Source: Photobacterium kishitanii
GTDB lineage: Bacteria > Pseudomonadota > Gammaproteobacteria > Enterobacterales > Vibrionaceae
Assembly: GCF_003026355.1 (NCBI RefSeq)
Contig: NZ_PYON01000025.1
Location: 1-56,865, forward strand
Direction: 5' to 3'
DNA length: 56,865 nt
Position numbers and translations under genes: made by a program. This document shows, one piece after another, positions 45,097-55,197 of this stretch. Position 1 is the stretch's first letter. Every line of letters begins with the position of its first letter. The notes below the pieces were generated by a model. The model worked only from the letters and a program-made list of their open reading frames with translations, searched no databases and had not been told where the DNA came from.

Positions 45097-46365
45097 ATGG
45101 TTGCACGAGGTAAACATCTTTATCGACCTGAATATTTTGAAGCGCAAAAAGTAACCAGTCAGGGAAGAATTCTACTTAATGCTTCTTTTAATCAAAATAT
45201 TTATCTTTGTCTTTCAATGTTAGTGCTGATTGCTATTGTAACCTTCATCACGCTTGCTGAATATACAAGAAGAGAAACGTTAGTTGGTCTAGTTAGCCCC
45301 CTTGAAGGAATGGTTAAGGTTCAAGCTAATGATTCGGGCTATATTGAACAAATTTTTGTAAAAGAAGGTGATAAGGTTGAAAATCTTACACCTCTTTACG
45401 AAATAAAAACCGAGCGCTTTGATGATTCAGGAATTGCTGTAAAGCAAAGAATTCTAGTTTCGATTGAAAATCAATATCAATTACTTGTTGAAAGAAGACA
45501 GCAAGAATCGGTGAAAGCGAATTTAGATCGTCAAGCTTTGGTTGAAGATATTACACGATTAGATATTGAAAGTGGTATTTTAAAAAATCTCCTTAAGTTA
45601 TCCAACCATGAATTGAAACTGACTCACTTATTAGCAAATAAACAGAAAACACTTCTAAAAAACCACTTCTTATCAGATTACGATTATCAAAAGATACAGC
45701 TTGATTTGCTTTCTAAGCAGTCGAAAACTGAGAGTCATAATTTAAATTTACAAAAGTTATTACGAGAAAAGCAAAATCGTATTACAAGTCTTAAAAATAA
45801 AGATATCAGCTTAGATATTACGCTGAAGGATCTCGATAGACAGCTAGAAGCGATGATGCAAACAAAAGTGGAATTTTTGTCTAAGGGGGATAGCCAAGTG
45901 CGATCTCCAATTAAGGGAATTATTGCGTCAATTCTTGCAAATACGGGGCATTCAGTTACCAATGGCCAGCCATTGCTAGTTATTGTCCCTGAAAGTGATA
46001 AAACGTTTGTCGAATTATATGCACCAAGTCGTAGTATTGGTTTTATGAAAGTTGGCCAAAAAGTGAGATTGAGATTTGATGCTTTTCCCTATGAAAAATT
46101 TGGTGCTCAGGTGGGAACAATAACGAGTATTTCAACGTCAGCGGTAGCACCTGAAATGATTGTGAATCGTCGCTTGATTAATAATGCTGAAGTTGAGGGT
46201 TTATACCAAGCAAGAATTGAACTTTCAAAACCTACGATCACTGTTTATGGACGAGAAGAACGTTTGATTTCAGGAATGACTGTTGTGGCAGATGTTGAGC
46301 TCGATACTCGAAAGATCTATGAGTGGATTTTAGAGCCATTTTACACCATTAAAGGGAAGGTTTAG
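45097..46365 (+). CDS. HlyD-family membrane fusion protein for peptide export
   Basis: This is the periplasmic adaptor of a type I secretion system, like MchE/CvaA. The 422-residue protein has a short cytosolic N-terminus, one membrane helix (about 30-50, IYLCLSMLVLIAIVTFITLA) and a biotinyl-lipoyl half (VKVQANDSGYIEQIFVKEGD). Long coiled coils lie at about 110-260, then the second lipoyl half (VRSPIKGIIASILANTGHSV) and a beta-barrel end with VRLRFDAFPYEKFGAQVG. It begins 12 bases after the radical SAM gene and is followed at once by its ABC partner. The outer-membrane TolC would come from elsewhere in the genome. Confidence 0.95.
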   Translation: MVARGKHLYRPEYFEAQKVTSQGRILLNASFNQNIYLCLSMLVLIAIVTFITLAEYTRRETLVGLVSPLEGMVKVQANDSGYIEQIFVKEGDKVENLTPLYEIKTERFDDSGIAVKQRILVSIENQYQLLVERRQQESVKANLDRQALVEDITRLDIESGILKNLLKLSNHELKLTHLLANKQKTLLKNHFLSDYDYQKIQLDLLSKQSKTESHNLNLQKLLREKQNRITSLKNKDISLDITLKDLDRQLEAMMQTKVEFLSKGDSQVRSPIKGIIASILANTGHSVTNGQPLLVIVPESDKTFVELYAPSRSIGFMKVGQKVRLRFDAFPYEKFGAQVGTITSISTSAVAPEMIVNRRLINNAEVEGLYQARIELSKPTITVYGREERLISGMTVVADVELDTRKIYEWILEPFYTIKGKV

Positions 46366-46368
46366 CGA

Positions 46369-48495
46369 GTGAATATCAGTAGTCAATTAGATTGGGTATG
46401 GGGTAAGAAGCTGGCGTTAGTACGCCAAACTGAAACTGCTGAGTGTGGTGTTGCCTGTCTTGCGATGATTGCTGATTGGCATGGATATAAAATTAGCTTA
46501 AGACACTTACGAGGAAGATTTGATGTTACTCAACATGGTATGTCTTTCGCGCGACTTATTGAATGTAGTGAATTGCTGAAGCTTTCTGCGAGGGCTGTTC
46601 GACTTGATTTAGATGAATTGCATCAGTTGAGTACACCTTGTATTTTGCATTGGAATTTAAATCACTTCGTGGTTCTGAAATCCGTTAAAGGAAATAAAGT
46701 TGTTATTCACGATCCGGCAAATGGAATAGTTCATCTTTCATTGTCTGAGGTAAATAAGTCTTTTACAGGTGTCGCTCTAGAATTATCTCCTATGCATGAT
46801 TTTAAAGAGGAGGATGAAAAACAAAAGACTAAGCTTTCAGATCTTATTGGTAAGACCGTTGGTTTAAAAGCTTCTTTAATTAAAATTTTTATATTTGCAC
46901 TTGTATTGGAAGTTTTAGCGCTCTTATTACCTATGCTGAACCAAATTGTAATTGATGAAGTACTCGTGGGTTATGATAAGAATTTGCTGGTACTAATTAT
47001 ATTCTCAATTCTTCTTATTACAGCTACACAAACACTAATTGGTCTTGCAAAAGAATGGGCAACAATAACTTTATCTGTCAATTTCAATATGCAATGGACA
47101 GCGAACGTTTTTCATCATTTGTTTCGCTTACCTATAGAGTGGTTTGAAAAGCGTGATATTGGTAGTATCAGTGCAAAATTTGCTGCAATTAATGTTATTC
47201 AAAATACACTTACTACAAGCGCTATCCAAGCACTACTTGATCTAGTGTTAGCTGTTGGTACATTAGTTGTTATGTTATTTTATAGTACAACTCTTTCTAT
47301 AATCGCAATTATTGCAGCATTAATTTATGTATTGCTACGTTTTACTTGGTTTGGTGCTTTTAAACGAGCAGAAGAAAATACCTGGGAAGCGAACACTAAA
47401 GAAGAAAGTTATTTTTTAGAAACAGTCAGGGGAGTATTGAGCCTTCGCGTGAACGGAACACTTCCTTGGCGTGAATCAGCGTGGCGGAATATTAATATTA
47501 ATAGACGTAATGCCCAACTTTATGAGATGAAGCTTGGGATGATTTATAACACGATAAATATTACCATTATTAGTTTAGTTTCTGCCGCGGTACTTTGGTT
47601 TGGGGCAAATTTAGTTTTAAGTGGGCAATTTACTATTGGGATGCTTGTTGCATTTTTATCTTATCAAGGACGTTTTTCTGGCAGCATTAGTTCGCTAATT
47701 GACAAGTATTTCGAATATAAAATGTTGTCTGTTTATAACGAAAGATTGGCGGATATCGTACTTACTCAAAAAGAAAAAAATAATGAATATGGTTTTGCAC
47801 CTATTCAATTAAAAATGGCGACTGATAATAGTAAGTTGATCGATTTTTCAAGTGTCTCTTTTTCTTATGGTACGAATGAACCTCTTCTTCTTAATAAGGC
47901 ATCATTTCAACTTAAACAAAACGAAATCGTTGCTCTCGTGGGTCCATCTGGATGTGGAAAATCAACAATATCTAAGCTTCTGCTTGGAGTTTATCAACCA
48001 ACGGCAGGCCATATTACATTTTTTGGAAATTCTAATGTTTCTATGAAAGATGTAAGACAACGTATTGGTGCTGTTCTTCAGGAGGATCAATTGTTTAGCG
48101 GTTCTATCATTGAAAATATCACTTTTTTTGGATCTGAGCTAGATGAGGATTGGTTAGTGCAGTGTACTCAAAAAGCGGGTGTGCATGATGATATAGAGCG
48201 CTTAAATATGGGGTATCACACGCTCATTGGTGAGATGGGGGCGAGTTTATCTGGCGGACAAAAGCAACGAATTTTAATTGCGCGAGCTTTATATAAAAAG
48301 CCTGAGTTGTTGATATTAGATGAGGCTACGAGCAGTTTAGATGTACATACGGAGTCACTTGTTTGTCAAACATTTAGAGATATAGATCTTCCTATTCTTA
48401 TGATTGCTCATCGCCCTGAAACGATCGCATCTGCGGATAGAGTATTACTTCTGCAAAATGGCTTGATAACTGAAGTAGCAAATTCATTTAAATAA
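46369..48495 (+). CDS. C39-peptidase bacteriocin ABC exporter
   Basis: This protein both cuts the double-glycine leader and exports the peptide (CvaB/MchF type). The 708-residue protein has an N-terminal C39 peptidase with Cys26 ([11 protein letters not shown]), His99 (LNHFVVL) and Asp115 (IHDPANG). Six membrane helices follow (about 165-440), then an ABC domain with Walker [10 protein letters not shown] (about 525-533), signature LSGGQKQR and Walker [10 protein letters not shown]. The catalytic triad is complete, so leader cleavage at the Gly15 site of the neighbouring precursor is expected. The start is GTG at 46369. Confidence 0.96.
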   Translation: MNISSQLDWVWGKKLALVRQTETAECGVACLAMIADWHGYKISLRHLRGRFDVTQHGMSFARLIECSELLKLSARAVRLDLDELHQLSTPCILHWNLNHFVVLKSVKGNKVVIHDPANGIVHLSLSEVNKSFTGVALELSPMHDFKEEDEKQKTKLSDLIGKTVGLKASLIKIFIFALVLEVLALLLPMLNQIVIDEVLVGYDKNLLVLIIFSILLITATQTLIGLAKEWATITLSVNFNMQWTANVFHHLFRLPIEWFEKRDIGSISAKFAAINVIQNTLTTSAIQALLDLVLAVGTLVVMLFYSTTLSIIAIIAALIYVLLRFTWFGAFKRAEENTWEANTKEESYFLETVRGVLSLRVNGTLPWRESAWRNININRRNAQLYEMKLGMIYNTINITIISLVSAAVLWFGANLVLSGQFTIGMLVAFLSYQGRFSGSISSLIDKYFEYKMLSVYNERLADIVLTQKEKNNEYGFAPIQLKMATDNSKLIDFSSVSFSYGTNEPLLLNKASFQLKQNEIVALVGPSGCGKSTISKLLLGVYQPTAGHITFFGNSNVSMKDVRQRIGAVLQEDQLFSGSIIENITFFGSELDEDWLVQCTQKAGVHDDIERLNMGYHTLIGEMGASLSGGQKQRILIARALYKKPELLILDEATSSLDVHTESLVCQTFRDIDLPILMIAHRPETIASADRVLLLQNGLITEVANSFK

Positions 48496-48505
48496 AGGTG
48501 GGATC

Positions 48506-49141
48506 ATGTATCAATCTCAAAGAATACTTTGCCCGGTAGCAGACACAACATTAAGCGATGTTCAAATAACAGAACGATACGGTTGCTATTTTGGAATTGA
48601 ACCTTGGGTAAGCTTCTCAGGTTGTCCCTCCATTACAATGACTCGAATTTCAGATAGCACGTCTATTACTGAATCATTCGTAAATTCTAGATCTATAAAA
48701 ATAGGTGAGGGTTGTTATATAGAATCGAGTATGCTTCCTGCTTTTCCTTCAGGGTCAACGAAATTGACATGTGTAGCAATTAAAGATGGTGACTTTGGAC
48801 AAATTACAATAGGTAAAAACAGTACTCTTCAAGGGACTTCGATTTGTTCGTATAAGTTAGTCGATATTGGTGATAGAGTGATCTTTGGACCTAATGTGGT
48901 GATTATGGATTGCAGTGGTCATGCTATTGAAAAACGGGGTACCTCCGTTGAGTTAGAACGTTTGAAAATAGAACCTGTTCATATTGGTGATGATGTTTGG
49001 ATCGGCTATGGAGTCATTATTTTACCAGGTGTATCGATAGGTTCTAAATCGGTGATTGGTGCAGGCAGCGTCGTGACGAAAGATATTCCTAAAGGAGTAT
49101 TAGCAGCCGGTAACCCTTGTGTTGTTAAGCGGTTAATATAG
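48506..49141 (+). CDS. left-handed beta-helix (hexapeptide) O-acetyltransferase
   Basis: The 211-residue protein shows the LbH acyl-CoA transferase pattern: imperfect hexapeptides through about 60-205, with [18 protein letters not shown] and [19 protein letters not shown] at about 163-200, followed by the [10 protein letters not shown] end typical of maltose acetyltransferase relatives. The catalytic His is probably in CSGHAI (about 139). It is the last gene of the cluster, 10 bases after the exporter. Its pairing with the GT2 glycosyltransferase suggests acetylation of a sugar on or destined for the peptide, but this is inference. Confidence 0.82.
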   Translation: MYQSQRILCPVADTTLSDVQITERYGCYFGIEPWVSFSGCPSITMTRISDSTSITESFVNSRSIKIGEGCYIESSMLPAFPSGSTKLTCVAIKDGDFGQITIGKNSTLQGTSICSYKLVDIGDRVIFGPNVVIMDCSGHAIEKRGTSVELERLKIEPVHIGDDVWIGYGVIILPGVSIGSKSVIGAGSVVTKDIPKGVLAAGNPCVVKRLI

Positions 49142-49817
49142 AAGTCACGAGGATTTATAATTAGTTTTGGCACGTTTGTATAATTTAACGCTAAGGAATA
49201 TAAATTAAACAAGTAATTTTTATTTTAGTTAACATCTATTACCTTTATTTATTAGGAGGGATTATAAATACTAAAAATGATTTTCTACTCTTATCTATGC
49301 TATTTATCGTCCCAGTTGGAATCTGGAATATAATAGATTTTTTTGAAGTGAAATTTTTAGCGTTTTTAAGGAAATGATTGAATGTTATGCGTAGAAACTT
49401 TGTCATCTAAATTTATTTCTATAGTAAGAGAAAATTGAAAATACAATAAAAATCACATCAGAATTATCTTATTTCTAAGATAATTATTAATGAGTATCAA
49501 CCATCATTTATTCAAATAAACGCCAAGCAATCCTCGTTCTATCTTAATCTAAAAAAGAAACATTATCGTTTGTAATAACCATTATAAGCTAAGCGTTAAT
49601 ATTATCTTAATATGGTTGTTAATTATCGTTAATTGTTTTTTTAATCATCAGTGTTAGTTTTGTTTATATAAGAGTTAATATTGTTTCCATTATCTATACG
49701 ATTTAATCAAGTGTCAGCAATATAATTCATAAGCTATTTCTTATCATAATGAATATTGTTTAATAACTTTTGAGTTAGATGAGTAAATAAAAATGTTAAA
49801 TGCATTAAGGGTGACTC
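49142..49817. other. intergenic region, 676 bp, with a possible small peptide frame
   Basis: This AT-rich sequence separates the peptide cluster from the oxidoreductase genes. AGGAGGG at 49254-49260 is a strong ribosome site. The frame after it (49264-49377) would give about 36 mostly hydrophobic residues including LLLSMLFIVPVGIWNIIDFF, but its only start beside the ribosome site is ATA or ATT. No terminator after the acetyltransferase and no clear promoter or FNR box for the next gene is seen. Confidence 0.4.
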
Positions 49818-51470
49818 ATGTATGTAAAGCAAATCGTAAGAGATTCAGCTCGTCTTAATTCTATCAGCATTGGTCCAAAACCGACAAAACTACCTGTATA
49901 TAAAGATTATTTACCACCTTGTAATCAAAGTTGCCCTACGGGAAATGATATTCAAGGTTTTCTAGCATTAGTGAGAGAATTTGAGTTTAAAAAGGCGTGG
50001 CAAAAATTAGTTATTAATCAACCTATGCCCGCTATTCATGGTCGTGTTTGCTACCATCCTTGCGAGTTGAGCTGTAATCGTATTCACAGTGATTCACCTG
50101 TCTCCATTCAACAAGTTGAGCGTATGCTTGGCGATCTTGCTTTAGATCAACACTGGTCTTATCCAATTATTGCTGAACAAACCAAGAATAAAGTACTCAT
50201 TATCGGTGCTGGGCCGGCGGGTCTTGCCGCTGCTTATCATTTACGCTTAGCGGGACATCAAGTCGAAATACGTGACGCGAATCCTCAAGCTGGAGGAATG
50301 ATGAATTACGGTATTCCAGCTTATCGATTACCGCGCGATATTTTACGGCAAGAGATTCAAATGATTGCAGATATGGGGGTGAAAATAACCCTCAACCATA
50401 AAGTGAATAATATCTTAGAGGAAAAACAGCAGGGCCAGTTTGATGCTGTATTTATTGCTATTGGTGCACAAATCGGCCGATCTCTTGCGATGCAAATAGA
50501 AGATTTTGGACCGATTTTAGAAGCAACAGAATACCTTAACCTCGTAGGTAACAATCAAGCACCACAACTTGGGCCTCGAGTTGCTGTTCTCGGTGGCGGT
50601 AATACGGCCATGGATACTGCGCGTGTTGCTAAGCGTTTGGGCGCGGAAGAAGTGATGGTCATTTTCTTTTCTGATCGTGATCATATGACTGCTCATGAAT
50701 TTGAGGCTGAAGAAGCAGAAGCTGAAGGTATTCAAATTCATTGGTTACGGAATTTAAAGTCAATTAATGGCGACGAGCTTGCCGTTGAGGTAATGGAGGT
50801 TGATGCAAATGGCGATGCTCAACCGACAGGAGAGGTTGAGACGCTGCATGCTGATGCGATGGTGTTTGCTATCGGTCAAGATATTGAAGGCCAACTATTC
50901 AGTGATGTTGATAATATCGAAGTCAATCATGATGGTACCGTTTATGTTAATGAACATATGATGACCACTTATGAAGGCATTTTTGCTGGCGGCGATATGA
51001 TTTCATCTTCGCGATCAGTAACAATATCGACAGGTCATGGTAAAAAAGCAGCGCGAAATATTGATGCTTGGCTACGTGGTGGCGTGTATTTAAGTGAAGA
51101 AAAGCATCAAGTTGTCACTCATGACATGCTTCAGCTTTGGTATGAAATTGATTCAGAGCGTAATCCTATAAAAGAAACGGGTGTCGCAGAGCGTGTTAAA
51201 GATTTTAGCGAAGTGGTTCATGGACTAACACAAGATCAAGCAGTGTATGAAGCTACACGTTGTTACAGTTGTGGTAATTGTTTTGAATGTGATGGCTGTT
51301 ATGGCGCATGTCCAGAAGACGGGGCAATTTTAAAACTTGGTAAAGGTAATCGGTATAAGTTTGATTATGACAAATGTACGGGATGCCAAGCCTGTGTCAA
51401 TCAATGTCCTTGTCATGCTATTGAGATGACTTCCGCTGCAGATATTTATTGCCAATCTAAAAAACAATAA
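49818..51470 (+). CDS. GltD-like NAD(P)H/FAD iron-sulfur oxidoreductase, PFOR partner
   Basis: The 550-residue protein has an N-terminal iron-sulfur domain of the GltD type (PCNQSCPTGNDIQGF, HGRVCYHPCELSCNR, about 34-95). An FAD-binding domain (IIGAGPAGLAAAYHL, about 128-142) is followed by GMMNYGIPAYRLPRDIL, an NADPH-binding domain (VLGGGNTAMDTARVAKRLGA, about 258-277) and a C-terminal two-cluster ferredoxin (CYSCGNCFECDGCYGACP, CTGCQACVNQCPCHAIE). It is co-directional with nifJ, 10 bases away. Electron transfer between NADPH and the 2-oxoacid oxidoreductase is the obvious inference. It differs from glutamate synthase small subunit by its C-terminal ferredoxin and the absence of gltB. Confidence 0.88.
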   Translation: MYVKQIVRDSARLNSISIGPKPTKLPVYKDYLPPCNQSCPTGNDIQGFLALVREFEFKKAWQKLVINQPMPAIHGRVCYHPCELSCNRIHSDSPVSIQQVERMLGDLALDQHWSYPIIAEQTKNKVLIIGAGPAGLAAAYHLRLAGHQVEIRDANPQAGGMMNYGIPAYRLPRDILRQEIQMIADMGVKITLNHKVNNILEEKQQGQFDAVFIAIGAQIGRSLAMQIEDFGPILEATEYLNLVGNNQAPQLGPRVAVLGGGNTAMDTARVAKRLGAEEVMVIFFSDRDHMTAHEFEAEEAEAEGIQIHWLRNLKSINGDELAVEVMEVDANGDAQPTGEVETLHADAMVFAIGQDIEGQLFSDVDNIEVNHDGTVYVNEHMMTTYEGIFAGGDMISSSRSVTISTGHGKKAARNIDAWLRGGVYLSEEKHQVVTHDMLQLWYEIDSERNPIKETGVAERVKDFSEVVHGLTQDQAVYEATRCYSCGNCFECDGCYGACPEDGAILKLGKGNRYKFDYDKCTGCQACVNQCPCHAIEMTSAADIYCQSKKQ

Positions 51471-51480
51471 GGGAAATACT

Positions 51481-54400
51481 ATGACACATCAATATAAAAC
51501 AATGGATGGCTGTAGTGCTGTTTCTCATATTGCTTATCGGACCAACGAAGTTGCAGCGATATATCCGATCACCCCATCATCACCGATGGCAGAGTTAGCG
51601 GATCAATTCGCAACCGAAAAACAAGTTAACATATGGGGTGATATTCCCAATATTATCGAAATGCAATCGGAAGGTGGAGCAGCTGGCGCAACTCATGGCT
51701 CGCTACAAACAGGGGCGTTAACGACAACGTTTACCGCATCGCAGGGATTATTGTTAATGATCCCAAATATGTACAAGATTGCAGGCGAATTAACGGCAAC
51801 GGTTTTTCATGTAGCAGCCCGTTCATTAGCAACAGGTGCACTATCAATATTTGGTGATCATCAAGATGTCATGGCCTGTAACCAAACAGGTTTTGCGATG
51901 TTAGCATCAAGCTCGGTACAACAAGCGCATGATAATGCCTTAATTGCGCAAGTTGCCACACTAGAATCACGAGTGCCATTTCTGCATTTTTTTGATGGAT
52001 TTCGAACATCACATGAAGTGAATAAAATTGATGTGATGGCCGATGATATTATTCGCCAGATGATAAATGACGATGATGTGATTGCGCATCGTCAACGAGG
52101 ATTATCCCCTGAACGTGCATTTATTCGTGGTACGGCACAAAACCCAGATATTTACTTTCAGGGACGTGAAGCGGTGAATCCATATTACAAAGCGATTCCC
52201 CAAATTGTTAAACAAGCAATGGATAAATTTGCCTTATTAACGGGGCGTAAATATAAACCGTTTAATTATTATGGCGATCCTGCAGCAACTTCTGTGATGA
52301 TTATAATGGGCTCAGGAGCGCAGACGGTTCGTGTAACTATTGACGATCTTAATGCTAAAGGCGCGCATATTGGTGTGATAGAAGTACATCTATATCGTCC
52401 GTTTGCTATAGATTTTTTTACGGATGTTTTACCTAAAACCTGCCAGCATCTCATTGTGATGGATCGTTGTAAAACCCCAGGTGCAGTAGCTGAACCACTT
52501 TATACTGATGTGATGAGTGCGTTAGTAGAACAATGCTCTACTGGTCAACGAGCGCAATTACCTAAAATGACCGGTGGTCGTTATGGGTTGTCGTCAAAGC
52601 AATTTACGCCAGCAATGGTAAAAGCAGCTTTTGATAATGCTGTTAGTGACAGTCCAATAAGCCAATTTACAGTCGGTATTAATGATGATGTTAGTTTAAC
52701 TAGCTTAGCCATTGATTCTCAATATACCTTAGAACCCGCTAATACAGTTCGAGCGATTATTTATGGTTGGGGATCGGATGGTACTGTTGGAGCCAGTAAA
52801 AGTACCATTAAAATTATCGGTGGACTTGATGGAAAGTTTGTTCAAGGCTATTACGACTACGATTCTAAAAAAGCAGGCTCAAGAACCGTTTCACATTTAC
52901 GTTTTGGCGATCAACCTATTGAAGCACCATGGATGATAGAAAGTGCTTCATTTATTGGAATTAACCAATTTAACTTTTTAACAAAGTTTGATTGTTTACA
53001 ACATGCAGAGCAAGGTGCAAAAGTATTATTAAACTCACCTTATGATGCGGAGCATGTCTGGCAGCATTTGCCTCAGATTGTGCAGCAACAACTGATCACT
53101 AAGCAATTAAGTTTGTATGTGTTGAATGCGATGCAAGTTGCAGCAGAAACCAATATGGGACGCCGTATTAACACTATCATGCAAACAGGTTTCTTTATGC
53201 TGACAGATATTTTGCCGCAGCAAGATGCTATCACGCAAATTAAACATTCAATTGAAGTTGCTTATGCTCGTAAAGGGCAAGCTGTGATTGAGATGAATTG
53301 GAACGCAGTTGATCAGGCTGTTTCTGCTATGGAGCAGGTTATGATCCCTGAAACTGCGACATCATTGATTAGTATGAAAGAAACGATTACTCAAGCCGAG
53401 TCATCATTTTTACAGAACGTTACTAAAGAAGTGATGGCAATGAGAGGGGATTTAATTCCTGTTTCGCAAGTGCCTTGTGATGGTACTTTCCCTTCAGGTA
53501 CTACTCGGTTTGATAAACACCGTCAGGCCGTGAGTGTGCCAGTCTGGAACCCTGAATTATGTATTCAATGTGGTAATTGCTCTTTCATTTGTCCACATGC
53601 CACTATTCGCTCAAAAATATATACTAAAGATGCACTTGCAGAAGCTCCTGAAGGCTTTAAATATACAGATGTTATAGCTCGAGGCTTTCCTGACACCGCT
53701 TATACTATTCAAGTGTATGCAGAAGACTGCATGGGATGTACGCTTTGTGTGGATGCTTGTCCAGCACATAGCGCCACAGATTCAAGTCGTAAGGCCTTGC
53801 AAATGGTGCCAGCAGCAGAACAATGGCACCAACAAGCGCCAAATGTTGAGTTCTTTGAATCGTTACCGCAATTGCCTATTAATCAAGTAGATTACTCAAC
53901 CGTGAAAGGAGTGCAGTTTTTACCGCCACTTTTCCAATTCCCTGCGTCCTGTGCAGGTTGCGGTGAAACCGCTGTTTTAAAAGTTATTAGCCAATTATTT
54001 GGTGAGCGATTGATGATTGCTAATGCGACAGGGTGTTCATCAATATACGGGGGCAATATGCCAACCACACCGTGGACATCAGGTGAAAATGGTTATGGTC
54101 CAGCATGGTCAAATTCGTTGTTTGAAGATAATGCTGAATTTGGATTAGGTTATCGAATCTCGGTTGATCATCAACAACAAGTTGCTCGCCGATTATTAAT
54201 GGAATTAGCCGATATTATTGGCCCCAAATTCACTCAAGAAGTATTGAATGCTAAACAAACAACAGAACAAGAGTGCAGAGATCAACGACAGCGCATTGAT
54301 AAAGTACGCCAATATGTCAAAGGGAATCCTAAAGCAGCAGCGCTTAATTCCGTTATCGACGCAATGGTTAAGCGTTCTATCTGGATTGTTGGAGGAGATG

Positions 54401-55056
54401 GTTGGGCTTATGACATTGGCAGTGGTGGCCTTGATCACGCTTTAGGTACCTCAAGAAATATTAATATTTTGGTGATGGATACAGAGGTTTATTCAAATAC
54501 AGGCGGTCAAGCATCAAAAGCAACACCTTATGCGGCTACTGCAAAATTTGCAGCAGGGGGGAAACAAACGTTTCGTAAAGAATTAGGCTTACAAGCGATT
54601 TCTTATGGAAATGTGTATGTCGCACAGATTTGTTTGAATGCTAACCCGCAGCAAGCATTACAGGCATTACGTGAAGCAGAAGCTTATGATGGACCATCTC
54701 TGATTTTATCTTACAGTCCATGTATTGCTCATGGTTTTGATATGACAAAAGCACGTAAACAAGCAAAAAATGCAGTTTATTCCGGTCACTGGCCTTTGTA
54801 TCGTTATAATCCGAGCCTAAAAGATCATGGAGTGAATCCATTCACACTTGATTCTCTTCGTCCGACAATAACGAAAGCTGAATTTATGAAGGCTGAAAAT
54901 CGCTTTAGCCATTTATATAAAATAAATCCAGAGCATGCTGAGGCTATGTTTACTCAAGCTCAGACTATTGCTTTGAAAAAATGGTCAGTATTTGAAGAGA
55001 TGGCTCAAAATAATGCTGAGTCGTTTATACCAGAATTAAATACAATTCAATTGTAA
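51481..55056 (+). CDS. nifJ: pyruvate:flavodoxin/ferredoxin oxidoreductase
   Basis: This fused homodimeric-type enzyme of 1191 residues decarboxylates pyruvate to acetyl-CoA and reduces flavodoxin or ferredoxin. In order, it has the pyrimidine-binding domain I (YPITPSSPMAELAD, QSEGGAAGATHG), domain II, the gamma-type region (YGWGSDGTVGASK), two [4Fe-4S] motifs (CIQCGNCSFICP, CMGCTLCVDACP) and the TPP domain with CAGCGET (about 822) and ATGCSSIYGGN, then GDGWAYDIGSGGLDH and MDTEVYSNTGGQ. All motifs are intact. This is the E. coli YdbK/NifJ type. The upstream oxidoreductase shares its transcript. Confidence 0.97.
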   Translation: MTHQYKTMDGCSAVSHIAYRTNEVAAIYPITPSSPMAELADQFATEKQVNIWGDIPNIIEMQSEGGAAGATHGSLQTGALTTTFTASQGLLLMIPNMYKIAGELTATVFHVAARSLATGALSIFGDHQDVMACNQTGFAMLASSSVQQAHDNALIAQVATLESRVPFLHFFDGFRTSHEVNKIDVMADDIIRQMINDDDVIAHRQRGLSPERAFIRGTAQNPDIYFQGREAVNPYYKAIPQIVKQAMDKFALLTGRKYKPFNYYGDPAATSVMIIMGSGAQTVRVTIDDLNAKGAHIGVIEVHLYRPFAIDFFTDVLPKTCQHLIVMDRCKTPGAVAEPLYTDVMSALVEQCSTGQRAQLPKMTGGRYGLSSKQFTPAMVKAAFDNAVSDSPISQFTVGINDDVSLTSLAIDSQYTLEPANTVRAIIYGWGSDGTVGASKSTIKIIGGLDGKFVQGYYDYDSKKAGSRTVSHLRFGDQPIEAPWMIESASFIGINQFNFLTKFDCLQHAEQGAKVLLNSPYDAEHVWQHLPQIVQQQLITKQLSLYVLNAMQVAAETNMGRRINTIMQTGFFMLTDILPQQDAITQIKHSIEVAYARKGQAVIEMNWNAVDQAVSAMEQVMIPETATSLISMKETITQAESSFLQNVTKEVMAMRGDLIPVSQVPCDGTFPSGTTRFDKHRQAVSVPVWNPELCIQCGNCSFICPHATIRSKIYTKDALAEAPEGFKYTDVIARGFPDTAYTIQVYAEDCMGCTLCVDACPAHSATDSSRKALQMVPAAEQWHQQAPNVEFFESLPQLPINQVDYSTVKGVQFLPPLFQFPASCAGCGETAVLKVISQLFGERLMIANATGCSSIYGGNMPTTPWTSGENGYGPAWSNSLFEDNAEFGLGYRISVDHQQQVARRLLMELADIIGPKFTQEVLNAKQTTEQECRDQRQRIDKVRQYVKGNPKAAALNSVIDAMVKRSIWIVGGDGWAYDIGSGGLDHALGTSRNINILVMDTEVYSNTGGQASKATPYAATAKFAAGGKQTFRKELGLQAISYGNVYVAQICLNANPQQALQALREAEAYDGPSLILSYSPCIAHGFDMTKARKQAKNAVYSGHWPLYRYNPSLKDHGVNPFTLDSLRPTITKAEFMKAENRFSHLYKINPEHAEAMFTQAQTIALKKWSVFEEMAQNNAESFIPELNTIQL

Positions 55057-55148
55057 TGGCGGGTGGGGCTGAAGTATTTGGTGTTATTTTTAAGTCGATA
55101 TTCAGCCCTGAGAGTTGTTGCTAGTTTTCGAGTCTGGTTATGGTGTAC

Positions 55149-55175
55149 ACCGCAGCGTTAGTTCAACGCTGCGGT
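55149..55175. terminator. hairpin between nifJ and the DSD1 enzyme gene
   Basis: ACCGCAGCGTT (55149-55159) and AACGCTGCGGT (55165-55175) are a perfect 11-bp inverted repeat with a 5-base loop. It lies between convergent genes and is probably a shared terminator. It has no clear T-run. Confidence 0.7.
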
Positions 55176-55197
55176 TCCACTCTGTTTAAATATCGCT

